Shown: positions 1-11,372, numbered from the stretch's first letter. The stretch is DNA of 64,000 bases from Rhodamnia argentea (GCF_020921035.1 NC_063156.1:23360283-23424282); one strand, 5' to 3'. Program-made: numbers and translations. The notes: generated from the sequence alone by a model not told the origin.

Positions 1-1656
1 TCCGACACCAGTCAATTTTTCCAATTGACAATTAATAATAATTAATCTAATCCTTAGACGCAGCTTAACACCCTATTCGAGTTTAGGGGTTAAGTCACAA
101 CTATTCGATGGCACGAGGCGAGTACAAAGACAATCTTTGAAAATCCTCGGGCACAGACTTGGGACACGATTCGGGCGCGATTGGCACAACTCTCGGGCAC
201 ACGAGAACAGTTTCTCACCCACTTGGCCCAATTTCTCGGTCACGGGCTCGACTACACGAGCACACGGGCTTGGCCACATGGGCACAGATTCTCGGCCACT
301 CGGCACCCTTTCCCGGCTCACGAGCACACGGGCCGAGCTCACGGCTTTTCGTGCCGGAGCTTCGGGTCACGGTCGACTTCGGGGATGGCGGGTTCGTCAA
401 GGCGGCGCACGCGAGTTCAACGAACCTCGGGTTGGGGCGATTGCGGATCTTCAAAGGGCTCGGGTTCGGGGCTCTTGTGGCGACCGGTGATGGTCGGGAT
501 GAGGTGGAGGGGCGACGGAGGCTTGGGACAGCGAGCCGGTGGACCGTAGGTCTCGAGTTTTGGGGGTTCGCAAGTCGCGACGACTCAAACAATCGGACCG
601 GGTGGCGACTCACGGTGACAACAGACGGCCCGACGGTGGGAGGCTCGGCCGGAGTTTGGCTCGCGGGTGGAGATCCATGGGCCTCGGGGCTCGGGTCTCG
701 CAGAGTTCGGTGGTCGCGCTGCTGAGGAAAGGCTCGAGCTAACCAAGTGGCGACGGGACGAACTCAACAGAGATTGGGCGTGAGCAGAGAAGGTGGGGGC
801 TGTCAAATAGAAGACCCACGAAGAAGATGAAGAAAAGTCAAGAGGAAGAAGGACAATAAGGATCCAAATCCCCTAACATTGTAATGGCAATGTTAAGGGT
901 GACATTGATCAAATTGGGCCATCCAAATCAAAATGGACAGCCTAATTTGATCCATATCACCTCTTCAAAATTTTTAAAAATTCCCGTCCAAAATTTTCCT
1001 CCCGTTTTTAAGAGATGACATGGATCAAATCAAGTCGTCTATTTTGATTTGGACGGCTTGATTTTATCAATGTCACTCCTAACATTGAATTGATAATGTT
1101 AGGGGATCCATTTCCGCAGATGGCGGGGGTTCTGCTCGTGCACGAAAGAAAGAAGAAGAAGAAGGAAGAAGAAAAGTAAAGAAGAAGATGCAGCAGAAAG
1201 AGAGAGAGAGGGGTAAGAAAAGTAAAAAAAGTAACAACTTGTGGAGGGGGAAAACATCGGGAGCAAGAGGGTAACGTGAGGGAGAGTGGGCGGCTGATGG
1301 AAGAAAGAAAAAAACAAACAAGAGTGGGGCCCACTCAAAAGTAATAAAAATCAAGTCAACTTTCAAATATCTTGTCCTATCTTAACAAAATCCAAGGGCA
1401 TTTCAGTAATTTCACTATCCAGGATAAATTAAACTACCGATACTAAAACTGAGGGCAAATTTAAAAATCTCGCAACTAAAGTTCAGTCGGGGTTACATTC
1501 AAGCGCAAAGGGTCTTAGTAATACAAGTACTTGACTTTTTTCGACAAACATTCCGGAATAGCCAATCATCATCTCTTAAATCCTCAAAATCCTACTTTAT
1601 TTTCCATGCGAGAATTTATAATTTTCTTACAAACTTCGAAATTCCGGGACGTCACA
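1..1656 (-). repeat. Repeat-derived DNA, possible Ty3-type LTR remnant
   Basis: The stretch is a GC-rich block (about 140-790) followed by AT-rich sequence. Read on the - strand, its right edge at 1656 begins TGTGACGTCCCGGAA, a start like many plant Ty3-type LTRs (TGTGAC...). The GC-rich block has overlapping open frames on both strands and a recurring short phrase (cgggcac, cacgagcacacggg), with no recognisable protein. An inverted-repeat element at 860-1117 sits inside. The left end would lie outside the window, so a second LTR, primer site or target duplication cannot be checked. Confidence 0.3.
860..1117. mobile_element. MITE with long inverted repeats, family A copy 1
   Basis: About 258 bp whose two ends are inverted copies: the left end reads ggatccaaatcccctaacat, and the reverse complement of the right end reads gcggaaatggatcccctaac. 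The similarity continues inwards for about 70 bp through a shared tgacattgat phrase to a gccrtcc block, around an AT-rich centre. No coding capacity is visible. A second copy of the family lies at 49053-49287. I could not identify a target-site duplication, so the superfamily is open. Confidence 0.7.
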
Positions 1657-3359
1657 GCTTACATGTTTACATACGCAACATGATGCGTGATGCATAGGAT
1701 GGGTCGCTAATGAGGAACAAAGGACTTGGCGGGTCGGAATCGTGGTCCCTCCGTCGGTTCCCGGTGGCATGATTCGTTGATGTCTATCCCGAGCCGACCT
1801 TCGCGACAACTCATCCATCTTCTACTCAAAATTATACTATTGCCCTCCCTTTCGAAAGTATTAGCAAACTTGGCCACGCCAATTGTATCATTAAGAGATT
1901 ATTTTGTGTGCCTTTTATTTTTTGTGTCGGGGCTTTGTTTGGATTTTCTAGGACTCAGAAGTTGGACTTTCGCACTTCATTGTAATATCGGATCTTGAAA
2001 AGCATAATATTATCTCTCTCTTTACGTAACGACAACCTTGAAACCGAAGAGAATTTTCCTTACAACGAATGACAAGGTAGATTAGAGAAGGCTAATATCT
2101 TCATGTTGTTCACAGACCATGATGATAATTGCATGATCGGTTGGCCTCTCATATCATACAGACCAAGAAGGTCATAGATTGACGACCAAATCATAAGATT
2201 ATACAGGAAAAGACTCCATATTCTCTGGCTTTTATGTTGCTCAATGATCCCCCATTACGACCAACAAGAGCAAACCGCTCAATGTGACAAAAAAAGATAA
2301 AAATATTAAATATAAAAAGGGTGAGGACAGGCGACCGACGCTACATTCTCTAGGTATAATTTAAGGGTGTCGCCTCTGTAATGAAATGTACGGTTCGAGT
2401 CATAATTAATTTATCTATGAGTAAATGAACAAGCTAGATAAATTAGTAAATGAACAAGCCTGTCATCAGGGCCCATCCACGTGCCGGAATCCAAAGCAAT
2501 CGAGAGAATAGGAAAGCAAGTAAGGACAAACGTCCTCCCTCCAGGCGCACGGATATGCATGACAAAAGGACAATGATCATGCAGCTCTCTTAATTTCATC
2601 GTAAGATTAACGTTGTGGGGTCCACAATGTTTTTTATTTATTCATTATTTTTTTTCCCGACCCAGAATAGGCGGAGGCGCTTCGGAGTCGCCTCCGGGGT
2701 TTCGCGGACGATGAAATAGAATATATGGGAAGCGACTTCTTCGTAATTGACGAAGGTTTGGTTACTGGGGAGAGGATTATTTTACAAGATCTGTTTTTAA
2801 TCATAGTTTGGTGTGTCAATGTAGGAAATTTGCATCTAATTGAGTTTAAATATAAGTCGGTCAATTCGGGAAAAATAATATAATAATCAAGGTCTTGGTC
2901 TTTCACAGATTGAATTTACAAGTTTGCCCTGCATCTTGCACGTAACAAGAAGAGGTTGCGCCAGCAGTTTGCTCTTATTGGTTGGACTACATTAATCGTC
3001 AAGCGATTAAACCTATGGCATAAATATCAACTGGTCTGTCATTATTCACCTGTTTCCCCTAAGACAGTCCGTCAACAAAATACCTTTCACTAGAATATTA
3101 TTTAAAGAGAATGTTGTCACGCCGCCTGATTACTTTTCTTCTCAACGAGGATGGCTAAATTCATCCGCACCGTTTATTACGCGGGTCTCTCAACACGATT
3201 CACGTAACGAACGATGGAGACGGAACTGTGCGCTCCCGTTGATTTTGCCACCTATCGACCGAATTGGTGATTGTTTGCCCACCCATCTCCGCGCTTATCC
3301 TCAACCTCTCCAAAAAGCCTCAGATTATTTTCTCGACAGACACCCCCTTCAGCCTGCCA
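1118..3359. other. Spacer upstream of the first P450 gene
   Basis: No gene is supported. About 1140-1215 is a purine-rich (GAA/AGA) tract. The remainder is AT-rich with short unrelated open frames. A TATTTAAA at 3098-3105 is a possible TATA box for the P450 gene, some 255 bp before its ATG, but this is a weak call. An in-frame ATG at 3264 would add 32 residues to that gene; it is not used here because the 3360 start gives the normal signal anchor. Confidence 0.4.
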
Positions 3360-5155
3360 ATGGAGACATCCCCACTCGCCATTTTCTCGACCGCTCTTCT
3401 ATTAACTCTCTACTTCTTATTCCGCCGCCGGAGAGCCCCCAAGCTTCCGCCGGGTCCGCCGCCGCTTCCCGTCATCGGGAACCTCCACCAGCTGGGCAAC
3501 CTCCCCCACCGCGGCCTCCGCGGCCTCGCCAAGTCGTACGGCCCCATCATGTTCCTCCGCCTCGGCAACAAGCCCACGGTGGTGGTCTCGTCGCCGGAGG
3601 CGGCCGAGCTGGTCCTCAGGACCCACGACAACATCTTCTCGAGCCGCCCGAGCGTGGACGCCCTCCGCCACCTCTCGTACGGCAACAAGGGGATGGCGTT
3701 CGCGGAGAGCGGCGCGTACTGGCGGGGCGTGAGGAGGCTGTGCATGCAGCAGCTGCTGAGCCCCGCGAAGGTGGAGTCCTTCGCGCCGATGAGGAAGGAG
3801 GAGCTGGGGAAGGTGGTGGGGAGGGTGAGGGCGGCAGTCTCGGCGAGTGAGGCGGCGGTGGACGTGAGCACGGAGGTGGGGCAGCTGATGGGGGACATGG
3901 CGTGCAGGATGGTATTAGGGTGTAGCACAAGGGATAAGTTCAACTTGAAGCCTGCGATTCACGAGGCTCTCAACTTGGCCGGGGCTTTCAATTTGGCGGA
4001 CTACGTGCCTTTTCTTGGAGCTCTCGATCTTCAGGTATTAATTATTTTTAATTATTTTGGATTTATTTATTTATTTATTTAATATTAAGGTAACTTCAAG
4101 ATTTGTGGTATTAATTATTAGTTTATTTTTTATCTCTCAAGATTTGAGCTCTAGAGAGGCATAAAAGCAAAGATCATGAATCTAGCTAGCTTGATCTTCC
4201 TTTTTTTTGGGGGGGAGGGGAGGGGCGGCGGTCAAACTTAGCTTGATCTTTTATAAACAGGAAAATTTGGCAACTTCTATTACATTAATTCTCGGAAATC
4301 GAAGAAATAATTATGGTCCTGCCTTAGTAGGGAATAACTCGGCGCGCAAAAGCAGCGAGCCGGGCTCTGGACGAAGTGTTGGAGGACATCATCAGAGAAC
4401 ACGAGGAAGACACGACCGGTAAATACAAGGGCGACTTCATAGGCACGTTGTTGTCCATGGTAGGCCGTTCCTTAAACAGCTCGCAAGACGAGCCGGTTCA
4501 CATTCTGGGCCGGACCAACATCAAGGCCATAGCCCTCGACATGATCGCCGCGTCGTACGAGTCCTCGTCCTCTGCGATCGAGTGGGCCCTGGCCGAGCTG
4601 ATCCGCAGCCCGCGCGCGATGAAACGCCTCCAACAAGAGTTGGAAGCGGTGGTCGGGTTGGGCCGGACCGTCGACGAGTCGGATCTGCCGAAGCTGAATT
4701 ATTTGGACATGGTGGTGAAAGAGAGCTTCAGGCTGTATCCGCCGGGCCCGCTCCTGATCCCGCGCAAGTCCACGGAGGATGTCGAGATCGGCGGGTATAA
4801 TATCCCAAAGGGGACTCGGGTCATCGTGAACGCATGGGCCCTTGGGAGAGACACCAACGCTTGGGGCGAGGATGTGGAGGAGTTCTTCCCGGAGAGGTTC
4901 GCGAACGGCAGCGTGGACGTCAAGGGGCAAGACTTCCAGCTCATACCATTCGGGTCGGGTCGGAGAGGCTGCCCGGGGATGAACATGGGCCTCGTCAACG
5001 TTCGTCTTGCTTTGGCCCAATTAGTGCACTGCTTCGACTGGGAGTTGCCGGAGGGGAGGTCGCCGGACGAGCTGGACATGAGCGAGGACTTCGGGCTGTC
5101 GATGCCGAGAGCGAAGCACTTGATCCTCAGGCCGAGTTATCGCCTTCTTGTTTGA
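3360..5155 (+). CDS. Cytochrome P450, CYP71 clan (CYP736A/CYP71AU-like), gene 1
   Basis: Two exons, 3360-4034 and 4331-5155, joined in phase 0 across a 296-bp GT-AG intron, give 499 aa, a normal microsomal P450 length. Visible features are an N-terminal membrane anchor (about 7-18), the proline hinge [14 protein letters not shown], the C-helix WRGVR, the K-helix ESFR (356-359), PERF (412-415), and the heme loop [11 protein letters not shown] with Cys439. The late sequence ([22 protein letters not shown], [11 protein letters not shown]) matches the CYP736A/CYP71AU type. The family are ER-bound NADPH-dependent monooxygenases; the substrate cannot be inferred. The I-helix reads AASYESS (about 298-304), with Ser where most P450s have the oxygen-activating Thr. 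Exon 1 is strikingly GC-rich. AATAAA at 5211-5216 is a plausible poly(A) signal. Confidence 0.93.
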
Positions 5156-5210
5156 AATTTCGCAGCATTTCTTATATGTTACCGGCAGTTCATGTTTGAG
5201 ATTTCACAAC

Positions 5211-5216
5211 AATAAA
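5211..5216 (+). promoter_or_regulatory. Candidate poly(A) signal of P450 gene 1
   Basis: A canonical AATAAA lies about 56 bp after the TGA at 5153-5155. Placement fits a plant near-upstream element, but use is unproven. Confidence 0.4.
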
Positions 5217-5800
5217 TTTGTAAAAGAAGAAATCGATATAAGTAAAGCGTGCATGAAGGTTAATTTTATAACCTTTCTTTCTTTCTTTCTTTCTTTTTAC
5301 TTGTTTTTCCTAAAATTAAGAAGGTGGATGGAAAGAGGATACTAGCCACCGCAAGACGTTAACGCTTCATTTGAAATTAAGGGAAAAATAAAATAAAATA
5401 GTAAATGATCAAAATGTTCGTGACTAAATTAACTCAGGTTCTTTTTTGAAACTAACATAATCACTCGAGGCCCTTATTTGAAATAATGTACACTTCGGGC
5501 TCTTTGACATAATCAAGGTACTCCAAGTCTTTATTTAAGAAAATGAGGGCACTTGAGGTTTTTTTTTAAAATTTTTTTAAATATTTTTCAAATCGTTTAT
5601 TTTTTGTAAAAAATAAATGGAATCTAACATAAGAAAAAAATACTAATAAAGGCCCATCATTGTTAAGCCCGTGATCAACAATGATATTCGTTGACTAAGT
5701 ACCTGTCTCTTCTGAGTGGACCTTATTTGCGACCTGTTGAGAAATCTCCCTTCATCTCCAACTTCTCCACATACCCTCCCAGCTAGCTTGAAGCACACCC
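5217..5800. other. Spacer between the two P450 genes
   Basis: AT-rich, with a (CTTT)n run at about 5274-5298. About 5440-5590 repeats the phrase 'gaggcccttatttgaaata' and close variants. These resemble the arms of the inverted-repeat element at 38840-39560, so a fragment of the same transposon family is likely. No gene is seen. Confidence 0.45.
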
Positions 5801-8800
5801 ATGGAATCTCTGGACATGGCTATTCTCTTAACCACTCTCGTCACTCTCTACTACTTCCTCCTCCTCCTCCTCCTCCTCCTCCTCCGCCGTAAATCCAAGA
5901 AACTGCCGCCGGGCCCGACCGCTCTGCCCATCATCGGGAACCTCCACCAGCTGCGCGACCTCCCGCACCGCCGCCTCCACCGCCTCGCCAAAACCTACGG
6001 CCCCATCATGCTCCTCAGCCTCGGCAGCAAGCCGATGGTCGTGGTCTCCTCTCCGGAGGCCGCCGAGCTGGTCCTCAAGACCCACGACGACATCTTCTTG
6101 GGCCGCCCGAAGGGGCGGGTTACGCACCACCTGTCGTACGGCAGCAGGGGCATCGCGTTCACCGAGGGCGGTGCGTACTGGCCGAGCGCGAGGAAGCTGT
6201 GCGCGTTGCGGCTGCTGAGCCCGGCCAAGGTGGAGTCGTACGCGCCGGCGAGGAGGGAGGAGCTCGGGAGGCTGGTGGAGAGGGTGAGGGTGAGGGCGGC
6301 GGCAGCGGCAGCGGCCCGTGAGGCGATGGACTTGAGCGCGGAGGTCGGGGAGCTCATGGGGAACTTGTCGTGTAGGTTGATATTGGGGTGTCGCAGCAAC
6401 GCCGGCGAGGATGAGTTCGACTTGAAGCCGTTGATTCACGAGGTTTTGAGATTGGCTGGTGCTTTCAACTTGGCGGATTACGTGCCTCTTCTTGGACCGT
6501 TCGATCTTCAGGTACCCTGAAATCCTTCTGAGTGCTCGCCAATCATCATACATCAAGGCTCAAATCGTCTCCTAATTTGAAATATCTTTAAACGGATGAA
6601 AGTTTCATTGGAGATGGTTTGCGCAAGAATATGTCGTGTTGTGCAGACGAGGCATATGAGACATTAGGCTGTTCCAGGCAGGGGGTGTCAATGGGCCGGA
6701 TCGGGCCGAGTCTCGTCCCGGCCAAAGCCGGCTCGAAACTGAATAGTGCCAAGCTCGACCAAGCCCAAACCCTCTTTGGGGCCGGGTCGGGTAGGGTCGA
6801 ATTTTTTTTCTTTTCTTTTTTTCTTTTTTTGAATCAAAATCACTTGATATATCCGGCCCAATCCTAATAGTACCAAGCTGGCCCGAAAGGCCCGAAAATT
6901 AGGGTGAATTTTCAGGCCGTGCCAAGTTAGGTCGAGCCGGGTCGTGCCCGCACGAGCTTTTTTGACACCCCTAGTTCTAGGTAGGGATCATCGGTTCCAA
7001 AGTGGGTTATTCCACCCTAAAATCGAAAATCGCCCTTCCGTTAGAGATCGATTTTACAAAATGAGAATCTCAAATCACTCATTCGTTCCATGGATCCACC
7101 GAGAACAGAACCATTAGTCCGGTTTGATTTCCTGGTCGATCCATAGTACCGATCCTGTCGAGTACCGAGCACCAACATACTTGTTGATTTTTTCGAGAAA
7201 TTCATAGAAAAATCACCTTTATTTTGAAGTGAGAAATAAAAATTCCGAGCACGACCTGTATTTTTGAAGTGAGAATTAATGAGGCGCAAACATTTTCCTC
7301 TACATTGAAAAACATTGGCTATCAATGCAATTTATCGGACAAGTAAAGAAAAGTGTGAGACTGCATCTAATCCCGTAAGTGATTACCTCCAAAATTGAGA
7401 AATAGCTAGAATTGAAAAAATATATATATAAATATTATATAAATAGGTTCGGTTCGATTGGTCCGGGTGGGTGGTTCTCACCTAAACTAGGAACCGGACC
7501 AGGAAACGGGCCGGTACTTGGTGGGAACCACCCAAAACGAGCCGATTGGGTACGGTTCGGTCCATTCATGTGGATCTCAATTTTTTGCTCACCCTTAGTT
7601 CCAGCTTCCAAAAAATACCCAAATCGAACAAAACTGATATTTTCGGATCGAGTTCCTTCCAATTCGTGTAATATGTGGAAAAAAAAAAAACGGCTGCATG
7701 AACAACTTCTATTTGGATCTGGTTCGGCCACCCGAACCCGAATTGAAACACTTTAAACCATAAATTATCTTCCTCCCAAGAACGCACTTCAAGAAAGTAT
7801 CATTCGCCATTGTCTTTTGCATCCCGATCAGAACCGAATTGAACCAGACCGACCCAAATCGTGGTTTCGGTTTTGGTACTATAAGGTTCGAGTTGCGAAC
7901 ACAAATGTATCAAATATGTTCGGTTTTATTTGGATATCATGGAAATCTCAACTGACCCAACCGTTGACATCCCTGACTCGTATACACTGTAATGCTATAC
8001 AAAATTTTTTCAGAAAATACCGACATGTGGGAGCCCACCTAGATTAGAGCTTTTACTTATGAATATTGCTTCTCTAGCAGCATATCTTTTGAATTAATGA
8101 AAATACTGAAAGATTTTCTTTGCGGGCTGCTTCTTGCATATTTTGTGCTTGCGGTTTGCTAGTAACAGCTCGTTCTATCCGTTCCCTCTTCGTCAAAGTT
8201 GAACTTCTTAGGGCATATAGAACTAGAGGTGGAACCGTTGTGCTAGAATTCCATTGACTCCCGACCAATTTCGTTGACTAGGGATTGGCTCGGCGTGCAG
8301 AAGTAATTCATCGGGCCATCGACAAGGTCTTGGAGGGCATCATCAAAGAACACGAGCAAGACACGACCGGCAAGTACAAGGGCGACTTTCTGGACACGAT
8401 CCTCTCCGTAATGGACCAGCCCATGACCGATTCGCAAGACAAACCCGGCATGTTGGACCGGACCAACGTCAAGGCCATAGTCCTCGACCTGATCTCCGGT
8501 TCGTACGAATCTTCATCAACCGTCATCGACTGGGCATTCTCGGAGCTAATGAGGAGTCCACACACAAGGAAAAGACTTCAGCAAGAGCTCCGAACCGTTG
8601 TCGGGATGAACCGGATGGTTGAGGAGTCCGACCTGCCGAAGTTGAGTTATCTGGACATGGTGATCAAAGAAACCTTCAGGCTGTATCCGCCCGGTCCGCT
8701 CTTGATCCCGCATGAGTCCACCGAGGACATTGAGATCAATGGGTACTACATCCCGAAGAGGACTGGGGTCATCGCGAACGCTTGGGCTCTCGGGAGAGAT

Positions 8801-9103
8801 GTCGACGCTTGGGGCAACGACGCCGGGGAGTTCAAGCCGGAGAGGTTTTCGAACAGCAGTGTGGATGTCAAAGGCCGGGACTTCCAGCTAATACCTTTCG
8901 GGTTGGGCCGAAGAGGCTGCCCTGGGATGAACCTGGCAGTGGTCAATACTCGGCTCTTTTTGGCCCAAATGCTGCACTGCTTTGATTGGGAGTTGCCGGA
9001 GGGGATGTCGCTGAGCAACTTGGACATGACCGAGGAGGTCGGGCTGTCGCTCTCGAAAGCGAAGCACTTGTTCCTCGTGCCGAGTTATCGCCTGGTTGTT
9101 TGA
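5801..9103 (+). CDS. Cytochrome P450, CYP71 clan (CYP736A/CYP71AU-like), gene 2
   Basis: Two exons, 5801-6511 and 8282-9103, joined in phase 0 at the same residue as gene 1 (LQ|G), give 510 aa. The 1770-bp intron is swollen by repeats. Visible features are a leucine-rich anchor, hinge KLPPGPTALPIIGN, C-helix WPSAR, K-helix ETFR, PERF, and heme loop PFGLGRRGCPG with Cys450. The I-helix SGSYESS (about 309-315) also has Ser for the usual Thr. It is clearly a tandem duplicate of gene 1, alike over both exons, with an extra alanine-rich insert (RVRAAAAAAAR) near residue 165 and a leucine run coded by a CTC microsatellite. It is predicted to be an ER-anchored monooxygenase of specialised metabolism; the substrate is unknown. 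No break is seen, so it should be functional. Confidence 0.92.
5856..5885 (+). repeat. (CTC)n microsatellite coding the Leu run of the P450 anchor
   Basis: A CTC/CCT tract lies within the signal-anchor codons of P450 gene 2 and gives nine or so consecutive leucines. Changes in unit number would keep the frame and alter only anchor length. Confidence 0.85.
6679..6973. mobile_element. hAT-type MITE in the intron of P450 gene 2
   Basis: A 295-bp element with ends CAGGGGGTGTCAA and, on the other strand, TAGGGGTGTCAA. It is flanked by an 8-bp near-duplication, GTTCCAGG (6671-6678) and GTTCTAGG (6974-6981), one mismatch. Both the end sequence and the 8-bp duplication fit hAT superfamily non-autonomous elements. 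The inside is rich in GGGCCGGGTCGGG-like words with a T-rich patch, and codes nothing. Confidence 0.75.
6982..7985. repeat. Degenerate repeats in the intron of P450 gene 2
   Basis: The stretch has many GGTTCGGTTC / CCGAACCGGACC-like words and imperfect inverted similarity between 'tagggatcatcggttcc' at the left and 'ccgttgacatccctg' at the right (about 7961-7975). It looks like one or two decayed non-autonomous transposons next to the hAT-type MITE. No matching target duplication was found. Confidence 0.4.
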
Positions 9104-10200
9104 ACTTTGAATTTCTTCAGAGTCATTTGTAAATCTGCGATAGTAACACATAAGACTTTGTTCAGTAACAAGGTTAAGTTCCCATCACTCCACTTAGAAA
9201 TTACTACATTTACATCCTTAAACTCGAAGCATTCCTAAAGTCACCTTGAATGTCTAGAGAAATCAGCGTCTGATCCGCAAATTTGAATTGGGATGGCTTC
9301 AAATCTAACACAAAACGCATTTTCAAGTCTCTCCGAGGGAATAGAGCATCATTTTGAAATTTTTAAAGACAAGGACTTCAGCGTGAACTTTTCGGAAAGC
9401 TCGGGCCATAGTGTGATTTCAAGAAGTTCGCGTGCACATCACTGACCAGTATGGTCTGTAATCCGCATACTTCCTCTCCTTCTACTTGCTGTACAAACGT
9501 TAAACCAGCAATGTACAGTTTTCAGTCAAATCAATTTGTGACGTCTCATACCGCCACAAACGATGGGAAGGCTTTCCAAATCCTCTCTCGTTCTTTTTTA
9601 ATTAATCTTTCCTTAATCAAAGTAATCGATACGTGCGTAAGCTTTAAAAATTAGAAAAATCAAGCAAGGTGGTCATACGGACACAAGTGCATGTCAAAAA
9701 CATCAAACACCAAACGGCGGGCATGCATAATCAAAGGGTATAGCCATTCATGATTTCATTAACCGGATATCACACATCTCAAACAATGGCTTTTTATTTA
9801 TATCTTTCAATCAGTTCTTTGCAATAGTTCAAATGACTATGGAAGGATTTACAAAGGAAGGCAATCTATTCCAGATTTCCAGCATCATCATCTATAGCCT
9901 CCGACTATCTTGCTCATCCGAAAAATGGTTAATCAACGGGAGTAAGCCGAAGCTCCTTCGCAAGTAAGATCTTTAGGCCAAACGACTAAACTAACTATAT
10001 CATCACGGAATTGAGGATCGTTCAAGACAACCAAACATATCCCATATCAACGGTAGATATCAAAATCCTACCAAAGCAAACACGATCCTCATAGACAATA
10101 GATCTCGGAATCATATCCAAAGCATCTATATCCTAAACATCATTTGCCAGAATCCAACACTCGCATATGTAATCATAGAAAGCATAATAATAAGGATAGA
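9104..10200. other. Spacer after the P450 pair
   Basis: The first part is presumably the 3' UTR of P450 gene 2. The rest is AT-rich with no gene, no clear inverted repeat and no recognisable domain. Confidence 0.4.
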
Positions 10201-10620
10201 GATCTACTTGTCTCGATTAAGTGAGAAATCAAACGGACGATTAGACGAACGAATGGAAGGAGCGGGACGTCGAAAGGCCAAAGGCGATTGGCCAAGGGCT
10301 TGAACGACTAGGGCGGCGCACGAACGATGCGGTCAATGCGTGACACGGCGATGGGCGATTGGCGCGGGATCACGGCGATGGCGGTCGAACGGCCGCACGA
10401 ACGGACGGCCAAGGGGCGGTCGGCGGTTCTAGAGAAGCAGAGTAACGATAGAGGTTTCCGACAATAATTGCTGAATGAACCGACGTCGGTTTCTATTTAT
10501 AATAGCTCAGTCATCTTAGTCTAGTCGGCTTGTCGGCGGCTTGTAATAGAGTCAACTTACAACGAGTCGGCGGCTTGCGGTCGCGCCAAAACGCGATAAG
10601 TGTCAAGTAGTTTGTGACGT
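10200..10620 (-). other. GC-rich block with TATA-like motif on the - strand
   Basis: About 10230-10440 is GC-rich, built of words such as cgaacggacg and ggcgattgg. To its right lies ctatttataatag (about 10494-10506), which on the - strand reads as a TATA box transcribing leftwards into the GC block. No frame there is open for long. It could be an LTR promoter remnant, a noncoding transcript or a chance pattern. Confidence 0.25.
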
Positions 10621-11045
10621 GTCGTGCTTGATTACTTTGTCGTGCTTACATTGGTTGAATTTCAAATTTTGTGCCAAATTATTCTAAATTGTCAAGCACT
10701 AACATGCTCATATTTTAAACAGGTAAAAGTTCATATCATCACACAATTCATCTCTTGAAAACCATTAGAAAAAATGTTTTAAAGCGTGAAATATGAAAAT
10801 TAATTACTTTTCCAAATAAACGTGATAAAAAAAATATGCAAAGGAATAATAAATAAAAGGGCGCGCATTGGACTTTTGGCGGGCGCTTGAGCACCAGACA
10901 TTTATAGTCCAAAAGGGACGGATCGCCAACTTGTTATCTTCTATCGGGGAGCATTACTCAAATGAACTACACGCACATGAGTTCAGCCAATTTCTACTGT
11001 TAGATCATGTGGATCCCTCATGGGGCCCACACAAATCGACGGCCC

Positions 11046-11055
11046 TTTATATATT
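11046..11055 (+). promoter_or_regulatory. APCB1: Candidate TATA box of the aspartic protease gene
   Basis: tttatatatt lies about 355 bp before the ATG at 11408. This implies a leader of roughly 320 bp that includes the CT repeat at 11373-11402. Confidence 0.35.
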
Positions 11056-11370
11056 TGGGCCACAATCCAGAAGCTTTCTTCTGTCGGGGAGGTTAGAGGT
11101 TGCATCTCGTATGTGCAAGCGCGTAGGGCCCACACATCGCTTGGGCGCCCAACTCCGTTGGAAAGCTCCAAGCCTTTTCCTCTCTCTCTCTACTCTCTAC
11201 TTTCAAATTTTCCACGGAAACTTCATCCATTTGACTTGGGAGGACACTGTCCATCTGAATCCAAAGCGAAAATCTGTGCTCCAATGGATGAAAAATGACT
11301 GCCAAGAAAGTCCGCGTCGTCTTCTGCTCCTTCTCTTTAGATCCTTGAAACCCCCACCCCCACTCCCCCA

Positions 11371-11372
<2 letters not shown>

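Noticed and set aside
159..725. 188-aa open frame in the GC-rich left block
   Set aside because: Several frames on both strands are open over the same stretch, the sequence repeats short phrases, and no domain is recognisable; it follows from composition.
2340..2400. Sequence ending gaaatgtacggttcgagt that recalls group II intron domain V or a tRNA T-arm
   Set aside because: The expected pairing partner (gagccgta-type stem) is missing, and no other intron or tRNA parts lie around it.
3264..3359. Upstream in-frame ATG extending P450 gene 1 by 32 residues
   Set aside because: The extension would put extra sequence before a complete signal anchor; the start at 3360 fits the family and the tandem copy.
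5828..6556. 242-aa open frame antisense to exon 1 of P450 gene 2
   Set aside because: A shadow of GC-rich coding sequence; the same occurs opposite exon 1 of gene 1.
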